Assembly: GCF_025567525.1 (NCBI RefSeq)
Contig: NZ_JAOQJY010000011.1
Span: 56,864-120,863, forward strand
DNA: 64,000 nucleotides
Direction of reading: 5' to 3'
Source of the DNA: Gallintestinimicrobium propionicum
Lineage (GTDB): Bacteria > Bacillota > Clostridia > Lachnospirales > Lachnospiraceae
Each line of letters opens with the position of its first letter. The stretch's first letter is position 1. Below the pieces are notes generated by a model. That model made no database searches. It saw nothing but the letters and a program-made list of their open reading frames with translations, and was not told the DNA's origin. The translations under genes were made by a program, and so were the position numbers. Below are positions 7,515 to 16,177 of this stretch, piece by piece.

Positions 7515-9266
7515 ATGATTCATTTAGAAGCGGTTTATCATAGAGCGTCACAGCAGTTTTGCTATGCATTGAATGAGGAAATTTTGATGGTAGGGCTGCA
7601 GACCGGAGAAGAAGTGGAACAGGTTTGGATTCATTATGGCGACCCGTTTTCTACTGGTATTCTGGGCGGAAACGAGGCTTGGGAAGGCAGTCGGGAGGAG
7701 ATCGTGACAAAAATGCGTCTGCCCCAGCACCTCTGGTGGGAAATTCCCGTGCAGCCTCCCTATAAACGGTGCCGGTATTTCTTCGAGCTGCAGGCAGGAG
7801 CAGAACGGGTCTTTTATTTTGAGGATGGCTTTCATTCGCCGGAGGATGTGAAAAACGGACAGCTGGGACAGTGCTTTACGTTTCCGTGGATGAATTCGGT
7901 GGATATCAACGTGACGCCAAAGTGGGTGCGGGAGACGGTCTGGTATCAGATTTTTCCGGAGCGCTTTTGCAACGGCAACAAAGAAAATGATCCGGACTGG
8001 GTAAAGCCCTGGGGATACCATACCGTAAGTAATCTCGATTTTTATGGCGGCGATCTGGATGGGATCCGTCAAAAGCTTCCTTATTTACAGGAGCTTGGTA
8101 TTACCGGATTGTACCTGACGCCGGTGTTTGAATCTCCCTCAAGTCATAAATATGATACGACAGATTACCGGAAAATCGATCCGGGCTTCGGAGATGAAAA
8201 GACTATGAAGCTGCTCGTTAAGGAGGCCCATGACAGAGGCATCCGAGTGATGTTGGATGGTGTATTCAACCATTGCGGCAGTAACTTTTTACCGTGGCGG
8301 GATGTGATGGAAAAGGGGCCTAAGTCCCCCTATTATGACTGGTTTATGATCAATCGCTGGCCCTGTCGGGAGCAGGAGGGCAGCACCCGGGATGGACGCT
8401 ATTATTCCTTTGCCTTTGCGGAGCGGATGCCAAAGCTCAATACGAGTGAAAAAAAGGTGCGGGACTATTTTTTGGATACCGTTCGTTATTGGATTGAGAC
8501 ATTTGACATTGATGGACTTCGGTTAGATGTTGCAAACGAAATTTCCCATCTGTTCTGCCGTGAGCTGCGGCAGATGACAAAGCAGTTAAAACCGGATTTT
8601 TATCTGCTGGGGGAAATCTGGCATGACGCAATGCCGTGGCTTGGCGGGGACGAATTCGACGCCGTTATGAACTATCCCTTTGCTGCAGCCATCCGGGAGT
8701 TTTGGTATCAGCCGGAAAAGACGAAATCGGATCTGGAAGAGGCGATCCATGAAAATCTGGTGCGTTATATGCGTCAGACGACAGAGGTTTTGTTTAACCT
8801 TCTGGATTCCCATGATACAGATCGGCTGATCCATCAGACAGGTGGAAATCAGGATCTCTTTTTCCAGCAGCTTGCAATGCTCTTTACAATGCCTGGAAGT
8901 CCCTGTATCTATTATGGAACGGAAATCGCGATAGAGGGCGGCGCTGACCCGGATTGCAGACGCTGTATGCCCTGGGATCAGATCGAACAGGGAAACTATG
9001 CAGAGATTACGGAGCAGGTAAAGCAGCTGATAGCCCTTCGAAAAGAGCCTGCGGCCCGCAGCATGGAAATCACATTTGAAAATAATAACAGCTCTGACCG
9101 GGTGGTGGAATATGTCAAAACCGGGGCAGAGGGCAGCAGGCTTCGGGTTGTGTTGAACGCATCCGGAAAAGAGACCGATGTGGAGACAGAGGGCAGCGTG
9201 CTGTTTGCAAGAGGTTATGAGAATGGGGTGCTGCGCGCAGGCGGCGCATTGGTGGAACGGCTGTAA
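7515..9266 (+). CDS. GH13 alpha-glycosidase (neopullulanase/cyclomaltodextrinase type)
   Basis: A 583-residue glycoside hydrolase family 13 enzyme. The N-terminal ~120 residues resemble the CBM34-type domain of neopullulanase and cyclomaltodextrinase. The barrel begins at WYQIFPERFCNG (~142). Catalytic residues are the nucleophile Asp in GLRLDVANE (~336), the acid/base Glu in LLGEIWHDA (~365) and the stabilising Asp in LLDSHDTDR (~430). There is no signal peptide, so it acts on imported malto-oligosaccharides or cyclodextrins in the cytoplasm. The upstream TrmB-type regulator probably controls it. Confidence 0.9.
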   Translation: MIHLEAVYHRASQQFCYALNEEILMVGLQTGEEVEQVWIHYGDPFSTGILGGNEAWEGSREEIVTKMRLPQHLWWEIPVQPPYKRCRYFFELQAGAERVFYFEDGFHSPEDVKNGQLGQCFTFPWMNSVDINVTPKWVRETVWYQIFPERFCNGNKENDPDWVKPWGYHTVSNLDFYGGDLDGIRQKLPYLQELGITGLYLTPVFESPSSHKYDTTDYRKIDPGFGDEKTMKLLVKEAHDRGIRVMLDGVFNHCGSNFLPWRDVMEKGPKSPYYDWFMINRWPCREQEGSTRDGRYYSFAFAERMPKLNTSEKKVRDYFLDTVRYWIETFDIDGLRLDVANEISHLFCRELRQMTKQLKPDFYLLGEIWHDAMPWLGGDEFDAVMNYPFAAAIREFWYQPEKTKSDLEEAIHENLVRYMRQTTEVLFNLLDSHDTDRLIHQTGGNQDLFFQQLAMLFTMPGSPCIYYGTEIAIEGGADPDCRRCMPWDQIEQGNYAEITEQVKQLIALRKEPAARSMEITFENNNSSDRVVEYVKTGAEGSRLRVVLNASGKETDVETEGSVLFARGYENGVLRAGGALVERL

Positions 9267-9337
9267 AACAAGGATTTCCGGTCAAACCGCAGCGAAAGAG
9301 GACAAAAAATTTCACCAAAACTTTACCGGCATGTATA

Positions 9338-9366
9338 TTGACAGAAGACTTTGCATATGATAACCT
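9338..9366 (+). promoter_or_regulatory. Promoter of the riboswitch leader
   Basis: Consensus TTGACA (9338-9343), 17-bp spacer and TAACCT (9361-9366). Transcription would start around 9373, a few bases before the riboswitch aptamer. Confidence 0.6.
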
Positions 9367-9384
9367 TACTGCTAAACAAAATTC

Positions 9385-9560
9385 CCTGTGAGGGAGTAGC
9401 GAGCGCAGCAAGTGCAGCTGCTGGGATGGAACAGAGCCGGCGGATCGCCTTTGCATCAGCGTAACAAGTCAACAACCCCGATCCTATGCCGATCTGGCTT
9501 GTTTTAAATTGCGAGACTCAGATACTGTTTTCTTTTTGAAAAGCAGTATTTGGGTCTTTT
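9385..9560 (+). promoter_or_regulatory. yybP-ykoY manganese riboswitch
   Basis: The three conserved blocks of the yybP-ykoY class appear in order: GGGAGTAGC (9392-9400), GTCAACA (9468-9474) and GCGAGACT (9511-9518). Between them lie a first hairpin (about 9401-9425), a middle stem and the GATC..GATC helix region. The last block overlaps the 5' arm of a terminator hairpin (9515-9556), the usual arrangement for an ON switch. This class senses Mn2+ and commonly controls manganese exporters, including P-type ATPases. The gene downstream is such an ATPase. The assignment was made by eye from conserved motifs, not by covariance search. Confidence 0.8.
9515..9560 (+). terminator. Riboswitch-controlled terminator
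   Basis: A long imperfect hairpin pairs GACTCAGATACTG with CAGTATTTGGGTC; TTTTC / GAAAA extends the stem, and it ends in TTTT. Its 5' arm shares GACT with the aptamer's GCGAGACT block, so ligand-stabilised aptamer and terminator are mutually exclusive. Confidence 0.7.
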
Positions 9561-9568
9561 GTGATTTA

Positions 9569-9644
9569 AGACAATAGAGGATCACGAAGTGAGAGGTCTA
9601 GTGTATAAGACAATAGAGCGATCACGAAGTGTGAGATCTATTGT
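9569..9644. repeat. Two tandem, diverged family-A-like hairpins
   Basis: Two adjacent copies of a hairpin starting AGACAATAGAG and carrying a central ATCACGAAGTG. The second has intact arms ACAATAGA / TCTATTGT (9610-9644); the first is degenerate. They share the ACAATAGA tip with the family A palindromes elsewhere but have a different core. They lie between the riboswitch terminator and the ATPase gene. Confidence 0.55.
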
Positions 9645-9672
9645 ACGAAAAACACCATCGGGAGGAAAAAGA

Positions 9673-12315
9673 ATGAAGTATTATTGTGAAGACTCACAAC
9701 AGGTACTGCAGGAGCTGAACAGCCAAAAAAGCGGCCTGACGGAAAAAGAAGCGGCAGAGCGGCTTTTGCAGAACGGAGCAAATGAGTTAAAAGCGGCGAA
9801 GGGAAAATCCCTGCTGCGCCGGTTTGCGGAACAGGTGGCAGATCCGATGATCGTGATCCTGCTGGCGGCAGCGGCCATCAGCGGTGTGCTTGCAGTCCTG
9901 GAAAATGACAGCTTTGCGGATGTCATCATTATCCTGGCAGTGGTCCTGATCAATGCCGTGCTGGGTGTGTATCAGGAAAGCAAGGCGGAAAAGGCGATCG
10001 AAGCGCTGCAGGACATGGCAGCGGCCACCTCAAAGGTTGTGCGGGACGGGAAAATGTCCTCGATTTTGAGCAAAGACCTTGTGGTGGGGGATATCATCTG
10101 TCTGGAAGCAGGGGATGCGGTTCCGGCGGATGCAAGGATTCTGGAAAGCGCAAGCCTGAAAGCAGAGGAAGCTGCACTGACAGGAGAATCCGTGCCGGTC
10201 ACGAAGCTGATCGATCAGATCTTTTTGGCAGACGGGGAACGGGATGTGCCCCTTGGCGACCGTAAAAATATGGTCTATATGGGAAGCACGATCGTATATG
10301 GACGTGCTGTGGCAGTCGTAACGGCCACTGGTATGGATACGGAAATGGGAAAAATTGCGGATGCGCTGTCTCAGGCACAGGAAGGACAGACACCGCTGCA
10401 GAGAAAACTGACACAGCTTTCGAAGGTGTTGACAAAGCTGGTGATCGGAATCTGCGTACTGGTTTTTGCGATTCAGATGATTCGGGCAGGCAGCCTGAAT
10501 TTTGAGGTTGCGTTGAACTCCTTTATGATTGCGGTTTCCCTTGCAGTGGCGGCGATCCCGGAAGGACTTGCGGCAGTTGTGACAGTGGTACTTTCCATCG
10601 GTGTAACGAACATGTCAAAACGAAACGCGATCATCCGCCGGCTGACTGCAGTGGAAACCCTTGGCTGTGCCCAGGTGATCTGCTCGGATAAGACCGGAAC
10701 GCTGACGCAGAACCAGATGACAGTTGTAGATTCCTTCGGAGCAGAAGAGAAGGAGCTTTCGGCAGCAATGGCACTGTGCAGTGATGCAGAGCTGGATGCA
10801 GACGGTAGCGTGACAGGAGAACCGACTGAGGCTGCCCTGGTTGTCTGGGCGAACCGGATCGGGCAGGATAAGAATCTTTTAAAACAGAGTATGCCCCGTG
10901 TGATGGAGGCTCCCTTTGATTCCGGACGGAAAATGATGTCCACAGTCCATAAACGCAAGGACGATTACATTCAGTTTACAAAAGGGGCGCCGGATGTGGT
11001 TCTCACCCGTTGTGCATTTTATCTGGAGGATGGACAGCTTCTGCCCATGACAGAAGAATATCGGAAAAAGGTTTTGCAGGCAAATAAGTCCATGGCAGAT
11101 CGGGCACTGCGTGTGCTGGCATGCGGACAGAGAGTCTGGACGAAAAAACCGGAAAGCGAGGATGCGGATCTGCTGGAGCAGGAGCTTTGCTTTTTGGGAC
11201 TGTGCGGCATGATTGATCCGGTGCGTCCGGAGGTAAAGGCAGCAATTGACGAATGTCGGGAAGCGGGTATCCGACCGGTTATGATCACGGGCGACCATGT
11301 GGATACGGCAGCAGCGATTGCAAAAGAGCTTGGTATTTTGCAGGATGGCAGCCTGGCAGTGACCGGAGCAGAGCTGGAAAAAATGGACGATGCAGAATTT
11401 GCAGAGAAGTTCCGGAACATCAGCGTTTATGCCCGCGTACAGCCAGAGCACAAGACCCGTATCGTAAACGCCTGGAGAAATGCCGGCTATGTGACGGCAA
11501 TGACCGGTGACGGCGTTAACGACGCGCCCTCCATCAAGGCTGCGGACATCGGCATCGGAATGGGCATCACAGGAACGGACGTTACCAAAAATGTGGCAGA
11601 TATGGTGCTGGCGGACGATAATTTTGCAACGATTGTCGGCGCGGTGGAAGAGGGCCGCAGAATCTATGACAACATCCGGAAGGCAATCCAGTTTCTGTTA
11701 GGCTCCAATATGAGTGAAGTGCTGAGTATTTTCTTTGCGACACTTCTGGGCTTTACGATTCTGCAGCCGGTGCATCTTCTGTGGATCAATCTTGTAACGG
11801 ATTGCTTCCCGGCGCTGGCGCTGGGTACGGAAAAGGCAGAGCCGAACATTATGAAGCGCAAACCCAGAGATGCGAAGGCCGGGATTTTTGCAGATGGAAT
11901 GGGCTTTGATATTGCTTATCAGGGACTTTTGGTAACAGCACTTGTCATGGTTTCCTATTTTATCGGACATTTCATGGAAACCGGAGAATGGACCATCACA
12001 AACAGCGCCCATGGCACTACGATGGCGTTTGTCACAATGTCAATGGCGGAAATTTTCCACAGCATGAATATGCGTTCCCAGAGAGGAAGTATTTTCAAGC
12101 TTGGCTCGAAAAACTGGCTTCTGCTTGGAGCGGCAGTGGTTTCGCTGCTTGCAACCACTGCAGTGTGTGAGATCCCGTTGCTTGCCGGGGCATTTGGCTT
12201 TACGAGTGTGGAGCCTGCAGAGTATCTCGTTGCACTACTTTTGAGTGTGCTGGTAGTTCCCATCGTGGAGCTTGTAAAGTGGATCCAGCGGCGCAGTGCG
12301 AAACACGAGGGCTGA
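9673..12315 (+). CDS. P2-type cation-transporting ATPase (Ca2+/Mn2+ exporter)
   Basis: An 880-residue P-type ATPase. An N-terminal cation ATPase domain (LTEKEAAERLLQNGANEL) precedes the actuator loop with LTGESVPV (~173). The phosphorylation motif is SDKTGTLTQ (~339), the hinge TGDGVNDAPS. Ion-site motifs of the SERCA class are visible: IPEGL in M4, and NLVTDCFPALALGTE in M6. ATG 9673 follows GGGAGGAAAAAG; the open frame upstream runs through palindromic repeats and is not coding. A yybP-ykoY riboswitch upstream points to Mn2+ (like Lactococcus YoaB) as a physiological substrate, with Ca2+ the alternative. It acts in the cytoplasmic membrane. Confidence 0.9.
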   Translation: MKYYCEDSQQVLQELNSQKSGLTEKEAAERLLQNGANELKAAKGKSLLRRFAEQVADPMIVILLAAAAISGVLAVLENDSFADVIIILAVVLINAVLGVYQESKAEKAIEALQDMAAATSKVVRDGKMSSILSKDLVVGDIICLEAGDAVPADARILESASLKAEEAALTGESVPVTKLIDQIFLADGERDVPLGDRKNMVYMGSTIVYGRAVAVVTATGMDTEMGKIADALSQAQEGQTPLQRKLTQLSKVLTKLVIGICVLVFAIQMIRAGSLNFEVALNSFMIAVSLAVAAIPEGLAAVVTVVLSIGVTNMSKRNAIIRRLTAVETLGCAQVICSDKTGTLTQNQMTVVDSFGAEEKELSAAMALCSDAELDADGSVTGEPTEAALVVWANRIGQDKNLLKQSMPRVMEAPFDSGRKMMSTVHKRKDDYIQFTKGAPDVVLTRCAFYLEDGQLLPMTEEYRKKVLQANKSMADRALRVLACGQRVWTKKPESEDADLLEQELCFLGLCGMIDPVRPEVKAAIDECREAGIRPVMITGDHVDTAAAIAKELGILQDGSLAVTGAELEKMDDAEFAEKFRNISVYARVQPEHKTRIVNAWRNAGYVTAMTGDGVNDAPSIKAADIGIGMGITGTDVTKNVADMVLADDNFATIVGAVEEGRRIYDNIRKAIQFLLGSNMSEVLSIFFATLLGFTILQPVHLLWINLVTDCFPALALGTEKAEPNIMKRKPRDAKAGIFADGMGFDIAYQGLLVTALVMVSYFIGHFMETGEWTITNSAHGTTMAFVTMSMAEIFHSMNMRSQRGSIFKLGSKNWLLLGAAVVSLLATTAVCEIPLLAGAFGFTSVEPAEYLVALLLSVLVVPIVELVKWIQRRSAKHEG

Positions 12316-12351
12316 TCGGCGCAGGTTGAATCACAGAACTGTAACCTGTTT

Positions 12352-12398
12352 AGAGTCAACAGATGCGAATATACGCAACTGTTGACTCTGTGCTTTTT
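12352..12398 (+). terminator. Terminator after the cation ATPase
   Basis: Perfect 11-bp arms AGAGTCAACAG / CTGTTGACTCT with an inner TGCG/CGCA stem, followed by GTGCTTTTT. The 3' arm also carries the -35 box of the trpS promoter. Confidence 0.75.
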
Positions 12399-12410
12399 AC
12401 GGGATATAAT
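12382..12410 (+). promoter_or_regulatory. trpS promoter embedded in the upstream terminator
   Basis: TTGACT (12382-12387) lies inside the 3' arm of the ATPase terminator. A 17-bp spacer that includes the T-tract leads to TATAAT (12405-12410). Spacing and -10 are near consensus. The leader of about 100 nt before trpS shows no T-box core motif. Confidence 0.65.
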
Positions 12411-12517
12411 TGGAAAGAGCTGCAGCTGTTGAAACCAACAGACTTGCAGGTTTATCAGGATGCGGCAGGCTGCAGAGAGCACTGTAGTATCCCAAGAGAA
12501 GCGAGAGGGACAGACAT

Positions 12518-13588
12518 ATGAGCAAAAAGATTATTTTAACGGGGGATCGCCCCACAGGACGTCTTCATGTGGGCCATTATGTAGGCTCTTTGAAGGAGCG
12601 TGTAAGACTGCAGAATTCCGGTCAGTTTGACGAGATTTATATTATGATTGCGGATGCACAGGCGTTGACAGACAATGCAGAGCATCCGGAAAAGGTACGT
12701 CAGAACATTTTACAGGTAGCGCTGGATTATCTGGCATGCGGCCTTGATCCGGAAAAGGCAACGATTTTCATTCAGTCGATGGTTCCGGAGCTGACAGAGC
12801 TGACCTTTTACTATATGAATCTGGTAACGGTTTCCAGAGTACAGAGAAACCCTACCGTTAAAGCAGAGATCCAGATGCGTAATTTCGAAGCAAGCATTCC
12901 GGTTGGATTTTTCTGCTATCCCATCAGCCAGGCTGCGGACATTACTGCATTCCGTGCAACTGCCGTTCCGGTTGGCGAAGACCAGCTGCCGATGCTGGAA
13001 CAGTGTAAGGAAATCGTACATAAGTTCAACAGCGTTTACGGGGACACCCTGACAGAGCCCGAGATCATCCTGCCCTCCAATAAGGCATGCCTAAGACTGC
13101 CCGGCATCGACGGCAAGGCGAAGATGAGCAAATCCCTTGGCAACTGTATTTATCTGTCCGACACAGAAGCAGATGTGAAGAAAAAGGTTATGAGCATGTT
13201 CACAGATCCGAACCATTTGCGTGTGGAGGATCCCGGCAACGTAGACGGAAACCCTGTATTTATCTATCTGGATGCATTCTGCAGACCGGAGCATTTTGCA
13301 GAGTTTTTACCGGATTACCAGAATCTGGACGAATTGAAAGCACATTATCAGCGGGGCGGTCTGGGCGACGTCAAAGTGAAGAAGTTCTTAAACAACGTTA
13401 TGCAGTCTGAGCTTGCGCCGATCCGTGAGAGAAGAAAATACTGGGAAGAGCATCTGACGGATGTTTACGACATTCTGAAAAAGGGCAGTGAGGTTGCAGA
13501 AGCAAAGGCTGCGGAAACCTTAAAGGATGTCAAGGCAGCGATGAAGATCAATTACTTCGAGGACAGCAGCCTGTTAAAGGGCGAATGA
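12518..13588 (+). CDS. trpS: Tryptophanyl-tRNA synthetase
   Basis: A 356-residue class I aminoacyl-tRNA synthetase that charges tRNA-Trp. The HIGH-type signature is HVGHY within GDRPTGRLHVGHYVGSL (residues ~9-25), and the KMSKS loop appears as KAKMSKSLGN (~204). The DAQALTDN and NPTVKAEI stretches are typical of the TrpRS adenylate and tryptophan pocket regions. Slightly longer than the ~330-residue standard. It is a single-gene unit with its own promoter and terminator; the ATG follows AGAGGGACAG. Confidence 0.95.
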   Translation: MSKKIILTGDRPTGRLHVGHYVGSLKERVRLQNSGQFDEIYIMIADAQALTDNAEHPEKVRQNILQVALDYLACGLDPEKATIFIQSMVPELTELTFYYMNLVTVSRVQRNPTVKAEIQMRNFEASIPVGFFCYPISQAADITAFRATAVPVGEDQLPMLEQCKEIVHKFNSVYGDTLTEPEIILPSNKACLRLPGIDGKAKMSKSLGNCIYLSDTEADVKKKVMSMFTDPNHLRVEDPGNVDGNPVFIYLDAFCRPEHFAEFLPDYQNLDELKAHYQRGGLGDVKVKKFLNNVMQSELAPIRERRKYWEEHLTDVYDILKKGSEVAEAKAAETLKDVKAAMKINYFEDSSLLKGE

Positions 13589-13633
13589 AAAATGTCTGCG
13601 TGTTTCGCGGAAAAATAAAGGATTATCGGAAAT

Positions 13634-13687
13634 AATCAGGGCGTGTGAAGGATGAGAAATCATTTTTTGCACGCCCTGATTTTATTC
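13634..13687 (+). terminator. trpS terminator
   Basis: Arms AATCAGGGCGTG / CACGCCCTGATT separated by a 24-nt loop, followed by TTATT. It lies about 45 bp after the trpS stop. Confidence 0.65.
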
Positions 13688-13783
13688 TGCGGCAACACTG
13701 CGACTGAGATGACAAATCCGCTTGCATCCATCGGTGCGATGGGATATCATTTTGGAAATACAGTCAATAAGGAAGACCTCAGG
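13679..13783 (+). pseudogene. Probable remnant of a UroD/MtaA-type corrinoid methyltransferase gene
   Basis: A ~35-codon open stretch reading FCGNTATEMTNPLASIGAMG followed by YHFGNTVNKEDLR. The CGN motif, the 'IGA' turn and the YHFGN...ED segment resemble the central part of uroporphyrinogen-decarboxylase-type methyltransferases (MtaA/CmuA relatives). There is no start, no C-terminal part, and the frame runs directly into a dispersed repeat at 13781. It lies just upstream of a corrinoid-activase gene, which makes a former methyltransferase neighbour plausible. The match is short and made by eye. Confidence 0.4.
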
Positions 13784-13853
13784 ATTGTGGGAGTGCGCAG
13801 CACGGAACAATCCGCAGGCATCAAGGTCGGGGGCTTTTGACCCCGACATCATA
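13781..13853 (+). repeat. Dispersed repeat, family B (partial copy)
   Basis: This 73-bp segment is the near-exact reverse complement of 63880-63952 and shares its first ~40 bp with 25148-25195. It ends in a GTCGGGG / CCCCGAC hairpin with an 8-nt loop. It directly abuts the decayed methyltransferase fragment. Confidence 0.8.
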
Positions 13854-13938
13854 TGAAGCAAAGGACAAATAGGAGACCGGATTGTTGGCTGGCAGAAAAC
13901 AGACGGTTCGGAGCCTGTTTGACAGGACAGAATAAAAA

Positions 13939-15672
13939 ATGACAGATAACAGCGAAAAAATCCGTTTTTGGATCAATGGAGAAGCTCTTTTCGCAGAGCT
14001 GGGAACAACAGTCAGCAGTTTGCTGAAAAAATCACACGGAGTGGAAATGCCATGTGGCGGACGGCATGCCTGTGGAAAATGTATGGTGTATGCGGAAGGA
14101 AGTTTTGCAGCTCCGTCTGAGACGGAAAAAAAACTTCTTGGAGCCGAGCGTCTTGCGCAGGGAATCCGGCTTGCCTGCTTTCTGAAAGCAGTGCCGGACG
14201 GGAAAATCGATGCGCTGCGGCAGGAAGCAGACGGGGAGGAGACCATTTGTGTAAGCACGCCGTCTGCGCCGTCAGTTTCCAGCGCCGTCAGCATGTCGCC
14301 TGCTCCGACGTCAGAGCGCGCCGTCGCAGCGCAGCCGTCAGAGCGCACCAGCGCTGCGCCGTCTGCAGAAGCTGCGCCCGGCGCGCGGCTCTACCGTCAC
14401 CTCGGAGCGGCGGTGGATATCGGTACAACGACAATTGCAGCCGTCCTCTATCGGGAAGGCAGGGCTGTCGGAACGATGGGCGCATGGAATCCCCAGTCCG
14501 TGTTCGGAGCGGATGTCATCAGCCGGATGGAAGCTTCTCTGGAGGGAAAAGCGGGTAAACTTGCGGCAATCGTCCGGGAGGCAGTGTCGCGCCTGCTTAC
14601 GGAGCTGGCAGAACACGCAGGAGAAAGTGCAGAGGCCATTGAGACAGTTATCATTACCGGAAATACGTCGATGCTGTATTTCCTGACGCAGAAGGATCCC
14701 AGATGCCTGTCAAGAGCGCCGTTTGAAGCGGACGAGCTGTTTGGCTGGTGGACGATAGGAGAAGCACTGGATTTGAGCTGCCGGAAAGCAGACGTATATC
14801 TTCCGCGCTGCATGTCTGCGTTTGTCGGTGCGGATATTACGACAGCGATTCTTGGATCGGGTCTTACAGAAACGAACCGCATACCCGGAGCGGACGGCAG
14901 CCACAAAGAAGCTGCGGCAGCAATTGACACGAATGTCAGCTGCGGAGAATTGAATGGCGTCTCAGCCTCGCGCGGCGGCAGATCCCGGCTGATGGTGGAT
15001 GTGGGGACGAACGGAGAGATCGTCCTGTTTCATAAGGAACGCCTGATTTGCTGCGCGACAGCGGCGGGACCGGCTTTTGAGGGCGCTGGGCTTTCCTGCG
15101 GCATGCGAGGTGTGGCAGGTGCCATTGACCATGTAAACTGGGAAAACGGCAGCTGGAAGGTACATGTGATTGGCGACAGGGAGGCTTCTACAGCAGAGGG
15201 CATCTGCGGCAGCGGCGTGATCGACGGTGTGGCAGGATTGCTGGAAAGCGGATTGCTGGAGGATACCGGTTATCTGGAAGAGGATGTATGCTTTGCAGGA
15301 AATGTCGGTCTGACTGCAGAGGATATTCGTGAGGTTCAGCTTGCCAAGGGAGCGATCCGGGCAGGAATGGAGACACTTTTGGCGGAGGAAAAAATAGATG
15401 CTGCCGGGCTGGAAGGCCTGTATGTGGCAGGTGGCTTTGGCTCCTATATGTCGGCCAAAAGCGCGGAAAGAATCGGACTTTTTCCCAAAATTGACCTGTC
15501 CCGTATTAAAATCTGCGGAAACGCGGCACTGGCGGGTGCGGTAAGGATTCTGCATGACCGCAGGATGGAAAAAGAAGCAACAGCACTGGCAGAGCGGGCA
15601 AAGACCATCAATCTTGGATCGAGTGCGAAATTTCAGGAATTTTATATGGAATATATGATGTTTGATGAATAG
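13939..15672 (+). CDS. Corrinoid-protein reductive activase (RACE, ASKHA domain with 2Fe-2S ferredoxin)
   Basis: A 577-residue protein of the RamA/RACE type that uses ATP to reduce inactive Co(II) corrinoid proteins. Residues 1-90 form a 2Fe-2S ferredoxin domain with Cys39-x5-Cys45-x2-Cys48 and Cys80. A Ser/Ala/Pro-rich linker spans about 104-152. The DUF4445 ASKHA ATPase part starts at AVDIGTTTIAAVL (~156), with MVDVGTNGEIVL and VAGGFGSYM further on. The protein appears intact. No corrinoid protein or intact methyltransferase is nearby, only a possible fragment upstream, so its partner must be encoded elsewhere or has been lost. Confidence 0.87.
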   Translation: MTDNSEKIRFWINGEALFAELGTTVSSLLKKSHGVEMPCGGRHACGKCMVYAEGSFAAPSETEKKLLGAERLAQGIRLACFLKAVPDGKIDALRQEADGEETICVSTPSAPSVSSAVSMSPAPTSERAVAAQPSERTSAAPSAEAAPGARLYRHLGAAVDIGTTTIAAVLYREGRAVGTMGAWNPQSVFGADVISRMEASLEGKAGKLAAIVREAVSRLLTELAEHAGESAEAIETVIITGNTSMLYFLTQKDPRCLSRAPFEADELFGWWTIGEALDLSCRKADVYLPRCMSAFVGADITTAILGSGLTETNRIPGADGSHKEAAAAIDTNVSCGELNGVSASRGGRSRLMVDVGTNGEIVLFHKERLICCATAAGPAFEGAGLSCGMRGVAGAIDHVNWENGSWKVHVIGDREASTAEGICGSGVIDGVAGLLESGLLEDTGYLEEDVCFAGNVGLTAEDIREVQLAKGAIRAGMETLLAEEKIDAAGLEGLYVAGGFGSYMSAKSAERIGLFPKIDLSRIKICGNAALAGAVRILHDRRMEKEATALAERAKTINLGSSAKFQEFYMEYMMFDE

Positions 15673-15772
15673 AAAGGAAGAAAGCGTTCGGTCTTGGATT
15701 CGGAGCGATGTGCTCGATTCCCTATCTGTTTATCGGGGGAATCCATACTGCAGTTATGTGAGGAACGATTCT

Positions 15773-16149
15773 ATGGAACGATTTGTCTTAAAAAATTGCT
15801 GGCTTGGAAGAATTCTCCCTACCGCAAGCCTTTAATCTTGAAGGGTGTACGTCAGGTGGGTAAGACTTGGATTCTGAAAGAGTTCGGCGGACGCTGTTAT
15901 GAAAATACAGCTTACTTTAACTTTGATGAAATGAAGAATATAAGAAATTTTTTGAAGTCATGCCCCGTTATTGGAGTCAGAACAACCCGCCTTACGAAGT
16001 TGATTTCCTCATTCAGCGGGAGAACGACATCTTCCCAGTGGAGGTCAAATCCGAAGCTGGATGATGATGTGCTGAACATTCCGCTATTCATGGCAGATCA
16101 GGCGGATCGATTGATTGGGTTGGCATTGGAACCGGGTAACGCACAGTAA
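15773..16149 (+). pseudogene. Collapsed AAA-ATPase/DUF4143 gene
   Basis: The 5' part encodes LLAWKNSPYRKPLILKGVRQ followed by VGKTWILKEFG, the Walker A region of AAA proteins with a C-terminal DUF4143 domain. The expected start, MERFVLK, is in another frame and is joined by one missing base in an A-run near 15790. After ...NFDEMKN the sequence jumps to the family's C-terminal part, which reads YWSQNNPPYEVDFLIQREND and FPVEVKSEA in a second frame. The final LNIPLFMADQADRLIGLAL is in the first frame. About 300 residues of the middle are missing. It is a clear pseudogene with an internal deletion and frameshifts. Confidence 0.82.
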
Positions 16150-16177
16150 TAGAAGTACAGAGCGGCAGTTTTCCAAA

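Noticed and set aside
9589..9672. Upstream extension of the cation ATPase reading frame
   Set aside because: The added codons lie in the palindromic repeats; a strong ribosome binding site precedes ATG 9673.
12411..12517. Possible T-box leader before trpS
   Set aside because: No TGGNACCGCG-type core and too short for a specifier stem plus antiterminator.
14247..14558. Arg/Cys-rich plus-strand frame inside the corrinoid activase
   Set aside because: Shadow of the low-complexity Ser/Ala/Pro linker; no independent signals.
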